From Lumnitzera littorea (taxonomy: Eukaryota; Streptophyta; Magnoliopsida; Myrtales; Combretaceae), in assembly GCA_024138015.1 (NCBI GenBank), contig JAMXBB010000001.1, positions 96,856,520-96,920,519 of the forward strand: DNA of 64,000 bases, read 5' to 3'. Shown here one piece after another: positions 11,064-23,827 of this stretch. Under the pieces are notes generated by a model. The model ran no database searches. It was not told the origin of the DNA and worked only from the letters and a program-made list of their open reading frames with translations. Numbering within the stretch: position 1 is the stretch's first letter; every line of letters begins with the position of its first letter. A program made the position numbers and the translations under genes.

Positions 11064-13251
11064 AATCAAATAAAGGTTATTAGAAATCATATCTATAGTC
11101 AATACATTTATCTTCTTTATTTTCCTTTTTTTTTTTTCAACAATCTTTTAAATGCATCATGAGTCCATTGATAAACAACCTTAATATAGTTGGAAGTAGC
11201 ACTATTATTACACAAACTTACAACATGAATAGCATACCTACCCAGTACATTAATAAGCTAAAGAAGCAATAACATATAGAAATTCATATGAATTATTCTA
11301 TTTTTTCATTTTTTTTTTCTTTGATGAAATGCTCATCAACTTTCTATATCTTTCTGTCCTATCAAGAAACCTAGATTTCAAGCAATTGCTATAGCTACTT
11401 CGATAAAATAATTCTGGAAGTAATTCTTCCATTATCCTTTTACCCATAATACCTCATATATATTCCATTGTACTAGGGATTGAAACTTAACCATTAGACT
11501 ACTTCTTGTAAGAACATTTCGTTTTTGTTGGAGTTCCTCCAATAAATGCACGGTAATTAGATATAGACTTCCTAATATTAGTGTCCCTAATTTGATCCAC
11601 GTTCTTCTAATATTTCATTTTGGAAGTTTGGATTTTCAAACCATAACCCCTTTTTAGGGATTCCTTTCAAACACCTTAAAATCTTGTTTGAAGAGCTGAA
11701 AAATGTTATTGACTTGACTATTAGGTAACATTTGGTTAGTAGAGATGGACAACATAAGTAGAATTGGATAACACAAAAAAAAAATGGATAATATAATCTT
11801 TTTGTACCATGTTTGGTATATATATTATTATATACAAATTTTTGTGATTGAAATTTTTTTTAAAAGTAGTTCATATTATTTACAATAAAATTCAATACTT
11901 TTGATTTGAAAACTACATGTAGGGTTAACTTTGGAATTTGAAAAATATATTAATTATGCACTATAAAATAGATTTTTGTTCCACTAAGAATATGGTACAA
12001 ACATTTTAATTTTAATATAGTACTTTAGGATCCTTTTGTTTAGTTACTTTGGTTAATATGTAACCTAAACAATGACTAAAGAATTTATTTAGTGATATAT
12101 CATAAAATTATAGAACCAAATAATACCTTAATCTTGTATTTTTCAAAACACGGTGAGTAATTTGAAAACAAGAGCAACATTTGATGCCATATGGTTAGAA
12201 GGCTTGGAGTCTATGATCTATGTATGTGATTTTCGTAATTATAGAAAACATAGTGACCATCACCAACTATTTTAACTAAAAATTATATTTACATCTCAAC
12301 TAATGCTTATGCTATAACATTTAAGACCTAACTTATTTAGTACATTTCTTGTCAAGTATTAAACACATAAAAAAAAATAGTAGGCCCTTCAATTTAGCTA
12401 AATGAGGGCTTACGAAGATTGACACAACTTGAAGGAGTCTTCATTTATCACTACTAGTTGGTGTGGTGGAACACAAAGTTATAATGAAGTTAGAAGCAAT
12501 GATGTTGTCAAATATGGTCCAAATAGTTCATTCAAACACATGAGAGGTTGGACCGTATTAGCTAGAATTAGATCAAGGTCAGACCGTATCAGCTTTATGG
12601 TCGGATCAGATCGGATTAGGTTGAATCAAGTTGAATCGTAAAGGTCAACCTGAGGTTAGCAAAACCAGTTAAAAGGGATGCCTCCAAATGCATAAAATGA
12701 CTCTATCTGGTTTAGTTTGTTTAGTTTATTGCCTCTAAGAAGGGAAGAAAAACAAATATGGTCACTCCTTTTAGGAATATAACTCATTCATTCACTTGCT
12801 CATAAACTTAGAACTTAGCCCTTTCACCGTTCTCATCATTATTGTCCACAAATATTAGCTTCTATAATCTTCCCTTTTTACAAAAGGTGACTAGCCAAAA
12901 TCCTTAATGATGCAATTGTGAATCTAATGCTCTTAATCAAAGAACCAAAAGCTGAAATGGAACCAAGGTGTAATGGATGAATTAGCTGAAATCTTAAAGT
13001 AAAATCAAGTGTAACATGCTATGAAAGACTTTTAAAGTTATTAATTGGAATGATGTTGTCCATAGATTGCTTTAGATCACCAAAGGTAGCTCAAGACTCC
13101 AATGAACATTTTCGCATTTTGCTGTATTTTCATTTATGAAAAAGTTTTTAGTTATTCACAATTATGCCATTGAGGTTGACAAGTGGTTCATTTAGGGTTT
13201 TAGAAACCTTATATTTTCATTAGAATTCTACTTACCCTCTTATGGTGAGAA

Positions 13252-13525
13252 TGGTTAGATATTATACATAATAAATAATAATAATAATATAACTAATATT
13301 AGTAATTGTATAGTAATTATAGGGGAGAAATGTTGCCATGTGCTACCTACAATAGAGGTAATTATATAAATAGGTATGTTGTAGTGAGAGAGGGGAAATT
13401 TTCTTATTTCTCTTTTCTTCCTTTTAGTTAGTGAGTAGAAGCTTCAAGCACTATGTTAGGAGATTTTTGCTTTGAAATGTGTGTGCTCGTTTATTATAAA
13501 TATCTTAATTCTTGGGTCTTTATCA
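13252..13525 (+). repeat. 5' LTR-like segment (274 bp)
   Basis: Begins tggttagatatt and ends at about ttatca, so the TG..CA rule is met. A TATA-like tatataaata lies at 13363-13372. Aligned by eye to 19865-20340 it lacks the roughly 200-bp tandem expansion at the start of the 3' copy. Confidence 0.5.
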
Positions 13526-13662
13526 ATTGGTCTAACATGTTGAATTCCTTATTGAGAAGAAAAAAATTTTTCATTAGAGACCTAATAAAGAGGGATAAAA
13601 AATCGTGACTTCCCATTCCCTTTTTTACATTAGCACAAAAAAAAAAAAAAAAAATTGATGCT

Positions 13663-13770
13663 AAAGAAAGGGAAACTTCTAGATAGATTGTCAAATAAAA
13701 GAGCAACAGCTATATTAAAAAGGGAAAATTACACTTTAAATCCTCAAACTTTACCATTTTTTTTTCTAAT
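13663..13770 (+). repeat. Dispersed repeat, copy 1
   Basis: This shares about 100 bp with 17081-17186. Common blocks are gggaaactt/gagaaactt, atcaaataaaagagca-like text, tatattaaaaaggga/tatattagaaaagga, aaaattacactttaa and tcctcaaactttaccatttt. The last blocks also resemble a more diverged copy at about 18005-18130. The core aaaattacactttaa-tcctcaaac looks like one edge of a dispersed non-autonomous element, class unknown. Confidence 0.7.
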
Positions 13771-16700
13771 TGCATCCTTGAACTTTTATGTTTTCTTTTT
13801 CATTCCTCAAAGAACAATTGATGCTAAGGGAAGCATGTCACTCTCCAAACCCAAAAAGTTGTAACAGCCTTACCATGTAAACTAACGTAAGCTAAAAGTT
13901 AGTTATTTTAACCGCTAACATAGGTAAAGCCTACATAAAGTGTTTATAACTCCACCACTTTAAAGCATCCAATTCAATGCCTACTTGATATAACTTGTGG
14001 CACAATTTTTCAAAATAACTGTTAAAAACGAATTTATGGTTAAATCATTCGAGAAGATTTGAGTTTATATATCATATGGTGTATAAAAACTTGAAACTAA
14101 TGAGTACATTCTAAAATTACATTTTTATGCCAAGATAATGTGTTAATAGAGATTTTGACAAAAGTTCATAGGTTTACTAAACTTATAATGCATATCAATG
14201 GTTGAAAACTAGAGGGCTACTTGAGGAAACTTTATTAATTTTCTCGAGAGTTAGTAAAGTCGACAAACAAAATGAAAATCTAGCCAATTTGTCTTGAACC
14301 TTGCTTCTCAACCTCGTTCTCTAATCTTCTAAGAATTAGAGATGTGTTGGTAAATCTACTTTAAGCCAACAAAACAACTAAAGGGGGACAAGTAACAACT
14401 TGGTTAATAAGTGAGACGAAAACAAAAGTATGTATCTGACATAGAGCAATTGGCATTTTTAAACAATTTAGTTAGATATACAAGCAAGTGCCATTGCATG
14501 ACATTATCCTATTCATCATGAGATTAAAGAAATTGCGCTTGCTCCAATCTAGATTAAAGAATTTGAGATCTCATAAATGAATTGAAACTAAACTGGGGTT
14601 TGTGTAATGGAGAACACCGTCCCCCCGAAACTATCTTTGAACCATGGCCTCCTAATCTTATTGCGACCTCTTTTCTTGTCATTTAGTTCGACTAAGGGTC
14701 GAGAAAGGATTATTTCAGCTCTTGTCATCAAATGATTAGTGTTTGGCTCAAGAATCCTAATCGTTTCCTCTAATGGATTGCTATGTATGTCCAGATAAAA
14801 GTTAGACCAAATTGAAGTTAGTTTGATTTTAGGGTGATCAGCCAATTTTCAGGCAATCCAATCAAAGTAGAAATCACTGAACAAGAAATACATGAAGTAT
14901 AGATCCACAATAGTATAATATTATTTAAGCACATATGCTACATACGTAAAATCAACTAACTTACAACCACAAACATGATACATACTAAAGCCTCTAAGTA
15001 TTCTAAATAATATTTCGAAATACAATAAAGCATTGATCCTACTTACTTGGACATGTGATGCTTAATGATCTTGCATGTTAGTCTCGTTCACTTCGGTTTT
15101 CTCTGAATATTGAATATAATTACTTTAATTTCACTAAATAGAAAGTAAATGAGTTCGTTTTAATAGTTTAAGTGTAGTTATGACTTATTTTAAGCAAGTT
15201 AAGTAAGTTTTGTATTGAGTATTATCTTATTATTAAAGTTTCTGAACAAAGTTCTAAAGGCTTGCTTAATATCAAATTTTGGTTTAGGGACCTTCCAATA
15301 AAGTTTGTAACACAATTGTCCTTAAATCGGTAACCCTTTGACCAAGCTTTTGATATTATTCATACTAAGCTTCTTACTCCCATCAATACTTTGAACATGT
15401 TGCTAAAGTTATTTTATCTAAACTTTCTACGCTAACCAACCCCTTAGTCAAGTCTCTGAAACCATTTCAACTATACTTTTTTCACCAAATAACTTCTTGG
15501 AAAAGTCTCCAACATGGTTATAATTAAGTTCCTTTTACTAGCCAACCTTTTCATCACATCTCTAAACCTAGGATTAAGTTCTTTTTACTAGATTAACCCT
15601 CCAAAGAACCCTTAAAACATATTCAACTTACATGTTCATACTACGCAACTCACTCAGTTATAAATGTATTAATACATGATCATACAACTGGTTTATCATC
15701 CTAATTAACATTATACTACTAAAATTTCCAACCCCCTATATCTTCCTCTTAAGGCATTAGGACCATAATTAGTAACTTTGTACATAATTCACTCACATTC
15801 AGTGTGGCTTAACTCCATATCATTCACCACAGTAGAATACAATTTAATTAACACAAGAACAAATGCAAATTGTTTTCTTCAAAACTAATTACATAAAAAC
15901 TCAGAAAAATAACATTTTCTCCTAATTTAGAGGTTTAAAAATTCATGAAAATCATAGGAAATTTTTTTGTCCAAAATCTATTCACAGCATTCTCATATAT
16001 AATATATGGATGTTCTAGAAAAATTTTAGTTTCAAAATTACAACAATAGAGCTATTTAAAATAACTTTGAAAATAATTCAATTCTAGGCAATTTCTTCAA
16101 GGTGTCATGTAACTACTTAATTTTTTTACAAACTAATATTTTTCTCAAATAGTAAATGCAAAAACATTTCAAAATAAATTTTTTCAAAATTTTTGGACTT
16201 AAATTAATATTTAAAAAAAAATAGAAAATCAGGTGAAAAATTAAAGCTCACCAAAAGTTGGTTGTTAAGCCACTAGTAACCACTACCATTGTGTCGACCC
16301 CTTTTGATGCCACCTCCACTAATGATCAGTGTTGGTGGTTTGTACCCAAATCTCCTATAAGTCATTGGTTTACATTTTCGCTCGGTTTATGCATGTTTCC
16401 TTCTTATTATTTCCATAATTCTTTCTCAAGCTTTCTCCTTCTTCTCCACATTTTTTCTATATCCCATATACTCTAAAGAACTTACGAAGAGCATTTGGAG
16501 AACTTTCTAGGATTGCATGGATAAGAATGAAGCATTTTCTCTCTCTTTATAGCCTTTATACTCCTAATTTTGCATGTTTTCCATGTCTAGATACTTATCT
16601 CATAAGCAACAACTGTCCCATTTCATTTGTCATGCCTATAACCACTAATCCCTTCTACTTTTGTTAAATTTTTAATAATTATACTATTTTTATATTAATT

Positions 16701-17080
16701 TCTAGCTAATTATATATATTTTTAGATATTTCGAGTATATATTTGTATATAATAATTATATTTGGAGTGTATATACTACTTTTTCATATTAATTTATGTT
16801 ATTATATAATTTTTATAGTCCAAATATTTTATCTCTAAGGTATTGTAAATTTTTGTTACCTAAATTGCGCATTTTTGATACATATATTATAGTATAACAT
16901 AGTAAAATTAACTATTTTTAATTATAATATCATTATTTTATTATATTTTTACATTCCATACCTAAGAGGTATCCTAGTCTAATCCTTATGACTTACTTAT
17001 GAAGTATCGACTCGATCAAGCTACATTTGTGTATGTCTTATATTACTTGCTCGAAGTGATTATGTAAATGTTTGGGTTTC

Positions 17081-17186
17081 ACAAAGAGAAACTTTTGAAT
17101 ATATCATCAAATAAAAGAGCAATTACTATATTAGAAAAGGAAAATTACACTTTAATCCTCAAACTTTACCATTTTTCTAATTAGGA
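17081..17186 (+). repeat. Dispersed repeat, copy 2
   Basis: Partner of 13663-13770 in the same orientation; ends in the shared aaaattacactttaatcctc block and the following T-rich tail. Substitutions are scattered, so the duplication is not recent. Confidence 0.7.
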
Positions 17187-18004
17187 AAAAACAATTAATT
17201 ATGCTATTAAATATAATGTCTAAAAAGAATAGTTTATCTTATTACATATACAATGTTTCCCCTCTTCTTTTTTATCCTTTGTTAATTTTTCTAATAAAAA
17301 CTATAGTTACAACTTAATGAATTATAATAATTAATTGCATAATTAAATGAAATGCCTAAAGAGAGTAGTTGATCTTATTACAAATATAATAATTATTTAT
17401 ACATTTTTTCAATTTACAACTAAACATATTAACTAATTTCATATAGTATTATTAAATTAAATGTGATAATTAATTGTATTAAGTATTGTTTATTCAATTT
17501 TATTAATTAGTACAAGTATCAAATAAATTATATAACTACTTAATTAATATCATACTCCCAAATGGATGAACCAAGTTTGAAATCCTTCTCCCCTAAAATG
17601 ATTGCAATATGTGATGTAGTTGGGGAAAAGGGACAAAAAAACCTATTGCTACATGTAAACCTAAAAAATAATAAAACTATATGTGATTTAATTCTAATAA
17701 GAAAGGAAAATCGGATCATCAGCTATTTGAAGTATTCGTCAATCAAAATGAAAAAGATACATTGAAAGGATCTAAAGTTTTTTCCCTTACCTTTTTGTTT
17801 TAGGAATTTATATTTTCATTTTTCTTTCTATTTCAAGACCTAAGTTCTTAAAAGCCAGTACACCTAAGATCTTTGTTTCTCTGTGTTGCTAGTGCTGTTA
17901 GAAAACCATGTCCTAAAAACGCATGCATGCATTCACATACACATACATATACATATAAGCATAAGCCCAAAATGAAGAACAAATAAAAATGTAGATCTTG
18001 AAAG

Positions 18005-18130
18005 GAAAAAAAAAAAGGAAAATTGCACTTTTAGTCCTTAAATTTTGCACTTTATTTTAATTGAGTCTTAAACTTTTCTATTTTCTATTTTAATCCTTAA
18101 AGTTTCCAAAATTTTGCAAAAGGGTCCTTC
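18005..18130 (+). repeat. Dispersed repeat, diverged copy 3
   Basis: Carries aaaattgcacttttagtcct, then aaattttgcactttatttt, then ttttaatccttaaagttt. This is the same ordering of an aaaattrcactt edge and a pyrimidine-rich tail as the two copies above, but more diverged. Confidence 0.45.
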
Positions 18131-19845
18131 GTTAAAGAAAAGAGAAAGAAAAAGAGAAGAAGAAGAGCCCAACGACCTAAATGAAATAGAGGAGATGTTA
18201 CTTTAGAAAGTTGTCCTCATCATCAGTGAACAAGCCTAACTTAACCTAATTGCCTACTGATCCATTGTCCCTTACTAATGCATAGCTCCATCTCCATGAG
18301 CATATAACTATAAAACCCAGTGAAAATAAATTTCATGACCTACCTTTGATTGAAGAAATCTACCATTAAACTCGATAAAACCACCATCTAAGCATTAATG
18401 AATCTACTTCTTGCTAACAAAGAACTACCACCTAAATCCATATAAACTACCACATTCCTAACCGTAAAGTCAGAAGCACAAAAACCTTAACTCAAAACTT
18501 AAACCTAATCCCATCATAGACATAGTTGTATGAAACCTACGATCATTGAATCAAATACGAACGCTTGAAACTATAAACATAAGCATAGTAATCTTCCCTT
18601 ACTTTTCGGTTGTTCTTTTGTACTCAATGACGACTCTGGAAAATTTTGATAACTCAATTGAGAAAGCTTTGTCTGGACTTACCAAAGAGCTTCATAAGTT
18701 TCTTCACATCCAATAATAACATATGGTCAAGTTTCAAAATCACATGGTTGGGTGTTATCAATGGCTTTTAGACTTGAAGGATTAATTGATGGTCTTGATG
18801 ATTTGAAGCCCATGTTAAAAGGATGGTTGAAGAAAGAATAAATGAAGCGTGGAAAGGGAGATTCTATGATCTCCATTACTTCTGGTGGGGTTTGCAAAGA
18901 GGAATTTCTTGGCTAGAGAACATATTTTTGCATGGGAAGACTTTATTTACCCATTTCTTTTTTTATCATCATGATCAGACTAAATGGAGTAATAAGGTTA
19001 TGAGAGTGCTCAATAGGAAAACTTTGACATAAGTGTGAAAAAGATAACATTAGTGTTAGCTCATATGGTGGAATAGTTGAATGAAAGCTTAGATAAAGTT
19101 CCTACTATGGAAGATTTAAAGTAGTTATATGAGGAGGTTTATGAGAAGTGATTAGAAGGAACTAAGTTTGAGTTTATATATATTGTTGAAAGTAATTCAT
19201 TTGAGGAATCGAATGGTTTAGAGAAGCATCTTGTTTGGGTCCAAATTTTAACAAAAATGGCCATATAGAAGTTAAGGGTGTGATTGAAGATAAAGCAACA
19301 ATTGATGAGACAAGAAATTGGTTTATTTAAAATGAGCTCCTTAAGTTAGAAATTGAGAAGGAAGTTTTGTTAAAGCCCATATATTGCTTCACCATCGGAT
19401 ACTTGTGCCCCACATTAACTACCCTTTGAAGGTTTAATATGCTAAGAAAATTGTCACCAAAAGAATGTACATATCAGATAAATAATGAGAACTTAATATA
19501 TATTAGTTTCACTTTGAAGTAAATGTGCAGGTTTTCTTGGAAAAGTATGCAAGATAGTATGAGGTTGAACCAAATGAAAAAAAATTGGTATATGGGTATT
19601 AATCGTTGGATCCCATAGAAGTTGCTGTATTGGCTAATGAGAGTGTGGGTGGTATTGAAGGGTTATACAAGAAATGAGTCAAGAATTCATTCTTTTAGCT
19701 CTTGGGTTGTCTTTGATGGAGGCATATTTTAGTTCTTACTGTTTTAGATTTTTTATTTTTAGCACATCTCTTGCCCATATACAGTGAATATTAGTTAGTT
19801 GAAGCTATCACTTGAAAAGTTTCAATTACTCACTTAGGGATTAGG

Positions 19846-20060
19846 CGATCTTAAGGGGGTGGCATCATTAGATATTATATAAAATAAGTAATAGCATTAA
19901 TATAGCTGACATTACTAATAATATAGTAGTTTGAGGATAAAGCGATTTTAAGGGGGTAATAGATATTATATATGATAAATGATAATATTAATTTAACTAA
20001 TATAATTAATAATATAGTAGTTAAGAGGTAGCATTGTTTGATATTATATCTAATAAATAA
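19846..20060 (+). repeat. Polypurine tract / LTR start amplified about three times
   Basis: Three successive units each carry a purine tract then the LTR start: aagggggtggcatcat + tagatattata (about 19853-19878), aagggggtaat + agatattata (about 19953-19975), and taagaggtagcattgtt + tgatattata (about 20023-20050). They are separated by similar AT-rich text ending taatatagtag. The third is the most diverged. Confidence 0.7.
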
Positions 20061-20340
20061 TAGTATTAATAATATTAGTAATATTATAATAGTTAAGGCA
20101 TAGATGAAATGTTGCCATATGGCATTTATAATAGATGTAGTAGTATAAAAAGGTATATTATAGTGTGTGTGTTTGTATGAGAGAGAGAGGAGTCATTTTT
20201 TTAAATTTTACCTCCTTTTAATAAGTGAGTAGGAGCTTTAGGCTCTGTATGAGGAGCATTTTTTGCTCTAAAGTTGTGTGCTCTGTTTTATTATATTTAA
20301 TGTAACTAATATCTTAATTCTCAAGTTTCTTAAGTCTTCA
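19865..20340 (+). repeat. 3' LTR-like segment (about 476 bp)
   Basis: Matches 13252-13525 from the ttagatattata start to the atcttaattct end, but is longer because its first 200 bp include the repeated purine-tract/LTR-start units. It also contains a short GT and AG run near 20160-20190. The TG start is changed to TC here (tcattaga against tggttaga in the 5' copy). Confidence 0.5.
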
Positions 20341-20450
20341 ATTGTTTATTGAGTATCATCTTTTTAATTTCAAGTTCTTATCAAATCATTAGTTGATTGA
20401 GGCGAGCCCGTTATTGGGTTTCTTTATGTTTATTGAAAATTTTTAAGACA

Positions 20451-21785
20451 TGATAAGCTCTAAATTTCCTATATTTTAATTGGTGATTTTTTGTGATTTT
20501 TCATTATTTTTCTTTAAAATTTAAGTTTATTTTTAAATAATGATACTTAGTTGAGTAAAATTTTATTTTCTAGGTTTTAAAATGATTTACATGAAAAAAT
20601 GAGAAGATAGATTTAAGTTTCACTCAAATTGAAGCTAAAATAAACAAGTTATGGAGATTTAAAGATTGATACAACCAAACGACATGATTGTGTCATTCCC
20701 AAGTAAATTTGGAGCTAATTTTGAAGTATCACTGCCAATGACACGATTAAAGAACATAACCATGTCCCTGGTTGTATCATTCCCAATTTTGAAAAGATAA
20801 AAAAATAAAAGAAGACATAAGGAATGACAATGAGTTACAAGACCAGGGAATATAGTCGTATCCTCTGTCGTATCATTTGTATAGGCTTTATTTTCCCTTT
20901 TCCTATATAAAGCCTCTTTAGGGTTTTTTTAGATTATTATTATTAGATGACTTTTGAAGAGCTTTTCAAGCCAAGAATACTCAAGAGAGCAAGATACAAA
21001 GAAGACTTTAAGATTCAAACTTCTTTAAATTTTATGATTTTTTTCATCTATTTTTCTTTACTCTTTAATTTTAGATTATTATTTTATGATGTGTAAAGAG
21101 CAGATCTTTAGTATTGAAGTCCTACGGAACCTAGATTTACTCATGTAGAATGATTTTTTTTGTTAGATCTAATAAATTTTTTACTATTTTCTTGATTCAA
21201 TTATGTATACTTCATGATTTAGATTATTATTTTCAAGGGTAGTAATCGAGAGATTTCTTATAAGATTAGATTTAAGCATAATTGATTAGGATCGTTGCAA
21301 GATTAGAAATAATTTGGAAGATCTTTGCGAAGTTTTGAATTATAGAGTAGGGAATTCGTTTTGCAATAATGCAATCTTAGGTCTGTTATTAAGAAGAGAT
21401 TTTAATAGGTGATTTTAACATTAAGGCTAATTGGCTTGAGAAAGTAATTAATTTTAATAGAGAATTCTCTTGGTTAAAAAAAAATTAGAGAATAAATTAG
21501 ATTACCTTTAGGAGAAATCACATGTTAAATCTAAGGGAAGCAAAAATCTAGATGCGGTTAGCAAATCTTGAAGTAGATATTTCTAACTTTAGTTCTTGAA
21601 AAATTCTTATTTAGTAATAATTTATTAGTTGCTATAGTTAATTTTAGTTTCTTTAAATTCTCGAACTCAAATTTGTAGGTTGGATAATAGAGATCTAGTG
21701 AGTATTAGTAATCAAAGTCCTTGAGAGATCGATATTCGGACTCTTATCTACTATATTATAATTTAATAGGTGTGCTTGCCTAACA
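20451..21785 (+). repeat. 5' LTR of the Athila-like element (1335 bp)
   Basis: Aligns along its whole length with 27693-29069. Shared landmarks are tgataagctctaaatt, gagtaaaattttattttct, aatgatttacat, cctctttagggtttttt and ttagatctaataattttt-like text. Divergence by eye is many percent, so the insertion is old. A TATA-like tatataaa is at 20904-20911. Confidence 0.88.
20904..20911 (+). promoter_or_regulatory. TATA-like box in the 5' LTR
   Basis: The sequence tatataaa lies about 450 bp into the LTR. The 3' LTR has tatacaaa at the equivalent position. A likely start-site element for the old retrotransposon transcript. Confidence 0.4.
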
Positions 21786-21796
21786 CATAATGTTTT

Positions 21797-21814
21797 TGGC
21801 GCCGTTATTAGGGA
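21797..21814 (+). promoter_or_regulatory. Primer-binding site, tRNA-Asp type
   Basis: TGGCGCCGTTATTAGGGA starts 12 bases after the 5' LTR. The complement of the 3' end of plant tRNA-Asp is TGGCGCCGTTGCCGGGGA. The site matches 14 of 18 bases, and the four differences are all G-to-A or C-to-T. This primer choice is typical of Athila elements. Confidence 0.8.
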
Positions 21815-21951
21815 CTTATGATACTAAGAAAGTTAGTAAATTTATTAATCTAACCATTCTTTCCTTGTTTTTCTTGATTTCTTTTCTTTTTCTTGAATTC
21901 TTGAATTCTTTTAGTGCAATCTTTAACTAAATTTTGTGTTTTCTTTGGTAC

Positions 21952-23770
21952 ATGACAAGAAGCCGTTTGCAAGATTTGATCGAAATTGACCTCGAGATTG
22001 AGAGGATGTTATTGAGGAATTTGAGGCAATTAATAGTTAAGGAAATAGTGGAGGCGATCAATCGAGGGTCTCCAGTAAGGATTAAGGACGAGGGTGAACT
22101 GAGTGAGCTTGAATCTAATCACAAAAGTTTACTTCAAGACATTATGGCCAACAATAGGGAATTGAATTGAACTATGTCAGACTACTCCGAGCCTTCATTG
22201 ACTGGTATCTAGTCTTGCATTAACCAACCAGCCGTTGCTGCTGATAAGTTTGAGATCAAGTTGAATATTGCTTAAATGGTGTAGTAGTTTATACAATTTG
22301 ATGGCCTCTAAGACGAAGACCCTAGAGCACATATTTCTAGCTTTTTGGAAATATGTGATTCCTTCAAGATTAATGGGGCAACTGATGATGCTATCTTATT
22401 GCGTCTTTTTTCGTTTTCTTTATGCAGCCAAGATAAGTAATGGTTGAGTTTCTTGGCAAGGAATTTAATTGCAACATAAAACGGGTTAGCAGAAAAATTC
22501 TTAGAGAAGTATTTTCTGCCCACTAAAATTACAAAGTTCAAAGTCGACATTTTTTTTTTTGTTTGCCCAGATAAAGAGTAAGACCCTATATGATACATGG
22601 GAGTGCTTTAAGGACTTCCCAAGGTAGTATCCATATCATGGGCTTCCCCTTTAGATGGAAATGCAAACTTTCTATAATGGTCTTAACTCATCTATAAGGT
22701 AAATAATAGAAGTAATAATTGGAGGTACATTAAATACCAAGACACCTGAGGAAGTTTAGGCATTGATAGAAGGTATGGCTATGAACAATCGTTAGTAAAA
22801 GAACCCTAGGGGGAAGCAAAAAGTTGCAAGCATGTTTGAGCTTAACGCTGTATAATATTTATCCACTCAGGTGGAGATGTTGAATAAAAAAATTAAATCC
22901 TTCTCAACAGGCTCGCAACAACTACAGTTCAACCCTAATAATTTCAACCAAGAGGAGATTGTAGGCTATGAATAGACATAACGAGTTGATTTTCTAGGGA
23001 AACTTGCAAGACCCCAATATAATCCCTACAACAATATGTATAACCCAAGGTGGAGAGACCACCCTAACTTTTCATGGGGAGGTCAAAATCAAGGTTAATG
23101 CCAATAGTGGTAGGTAAGGAATCAACCTTAGCAAAGATCAAATTTGCCTCCACTTGGATTTCAACAACCAACAACCTTCTACTTGCTCTAGAGAAAAAGT
23201 TGGAAAGTCTCTTAGAAAAATACATTCAATCTAATGAGGTATGTATGTGACAAATAGAGGCCTCTCTAAGAAACCAAGAAGCTTCCATTCACAATCTTGA
23301 GAATTAGATTGGTCATATTGCTTGAATGTTAAGTGAGAAGCAATAAGGATCATTGCTTAGGAACACTGAAATAAACCCCAAGAACATGTCAATTCAATGA
23401 CCTTGAGAAGTGGTAGAGAATTGCAAGTTGAAATGGGGAACGATGGGAAATAGTTGAGAAAGAAGTAAAGGTCAAGGATAAAGAAAGTATAGAGCTACTA
23501 AGATCCAAAGAGAGTATAGACCTACTAAAAGTGAAGGTGTATAGGCCGTCCATCCTGTATTCACAGTGACTTAGACAAGATTGCCTTGATTTTACTAAGC
23601 AATTGGAAAAATTTCTCAATCTTTTTAATCAATTAAAAGTGAACTTACCTCTTGTTGATGTTTTATTGCAGATGCAGAAATACGCAAAGTACTTAAAGGA
23701 TTTGTCATCAAACAAGAGAAAGTTGAAGGAAATTTAAACCATCACACTTAACAAGGAATGCTCCGCACTG
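21952..23770 (+). pseudogene. Athila-type gag remnant
   Basis: Gag forms the retrotransposon particle. The start at 21952 (MTRSRLQDLIEI) gives an open frame to 22170 with an acidic, helical N-terminus. The core domain follows in broken frames. About 22290-22420 gives FIQFDGL, then EDPRAHISSFLEICDSFK and LLRLFSFSLCSQDK. About 22485-22525 gives GLAEKFLEKYFLPTKITKF. About 22640-22800 gives TFYNGLN, then GGTLNTKTPEE and GMAMNN. This is the expected Athila gag order. Stops, mostly TAG/TAA where CAG, CAA or TGG would be expected, and a poly-T expansion near 22550 disable it. Downstream sequence to about 23770 is the gag-to-protease linker. Confidence 0.75.
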
Positions 23771-23827
23771 CTTTAGAAAAAGCTGACAAAGAAATTAACA
23801 AATCCAAAGAGTTTTACTCTTCCTTGT

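Larger units (their letters stand above)
7193..13251. other. Gene-poor AT-rich DNA with small repeats
   Basis: No protein family is recognisable. A 91-codon minus-strand frame at 7698-7973 has no support beyond being open. Small repeats seen are a 31-bp direct duplication at 7622-7683 and a 19-bp direct pair (caagaagaggagagaggtt) at 7979-7997 and 8027-8045 flanking T-rich sequence. There is also an AT dinucleotide run at 11040-11063. Many A/T homopolymers suggest old insertions. About 9060-9380 may hold a retroelement remnant, listed separately. Confidence 0.5.
13526..19864. other. Interior of the 13-20 kb LTR-like element, no recognisable gene
   Basis: Open frames at 14588-14845 (minus), 16258-16476, 17562-17765 and 18823-19032 (plus) resemble no family I know. 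They are interrupted on both sides, so I do not call them genes. About 18610-19720 is less AT-rich and reads in broken frames, for example MTTLENFDNSIEKALSGLTK near 18630. That could be a decayed retroelement polyprotein, but no zinc knuckle, protease, RT or integrase motif can be pointed to. Confidence 0.4.
13252..20340 (+). mobile_element. Probable old LTR element, unclassified, or two solo ends
   Basis: Two related segments in the same orientation, 13252-13525 and 19865-20340, share a row of landmarks. These are ttagatattata, aatgttgccat, a TATA-like tatataaata/tataaaaagg, agtgagtagaagctt/agtgagtaggagctt, tttgctt/tttgctct, tgtgtgctc and atcttaattct. The 3' copy is preceded by a purine tract (taagggggtgg), as expected for a plus-strand LTR element. 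Downstream of the 5' copy, attggtctaacatg is at best a ruined initiator-Met primer site. The 6.3-kb interior codes for nothing recognisable and contains other repeats. Element status rests on the LTR resemblance and the purine tract; no target duplication was found. Confidence 0.5.

Noticed and set aside
14588..14845. 85-codon minus-strand frame
   Set aside because: No recognisable domain; lies in repeat-derived DNA inside an old LTR-like element.
16258..16476. 72-codon plus-strand frame with Pro/Ser-rich start
   Set aside because: No family resemblance, no homologous context and surrounded by stops; probably old repeat sequence.
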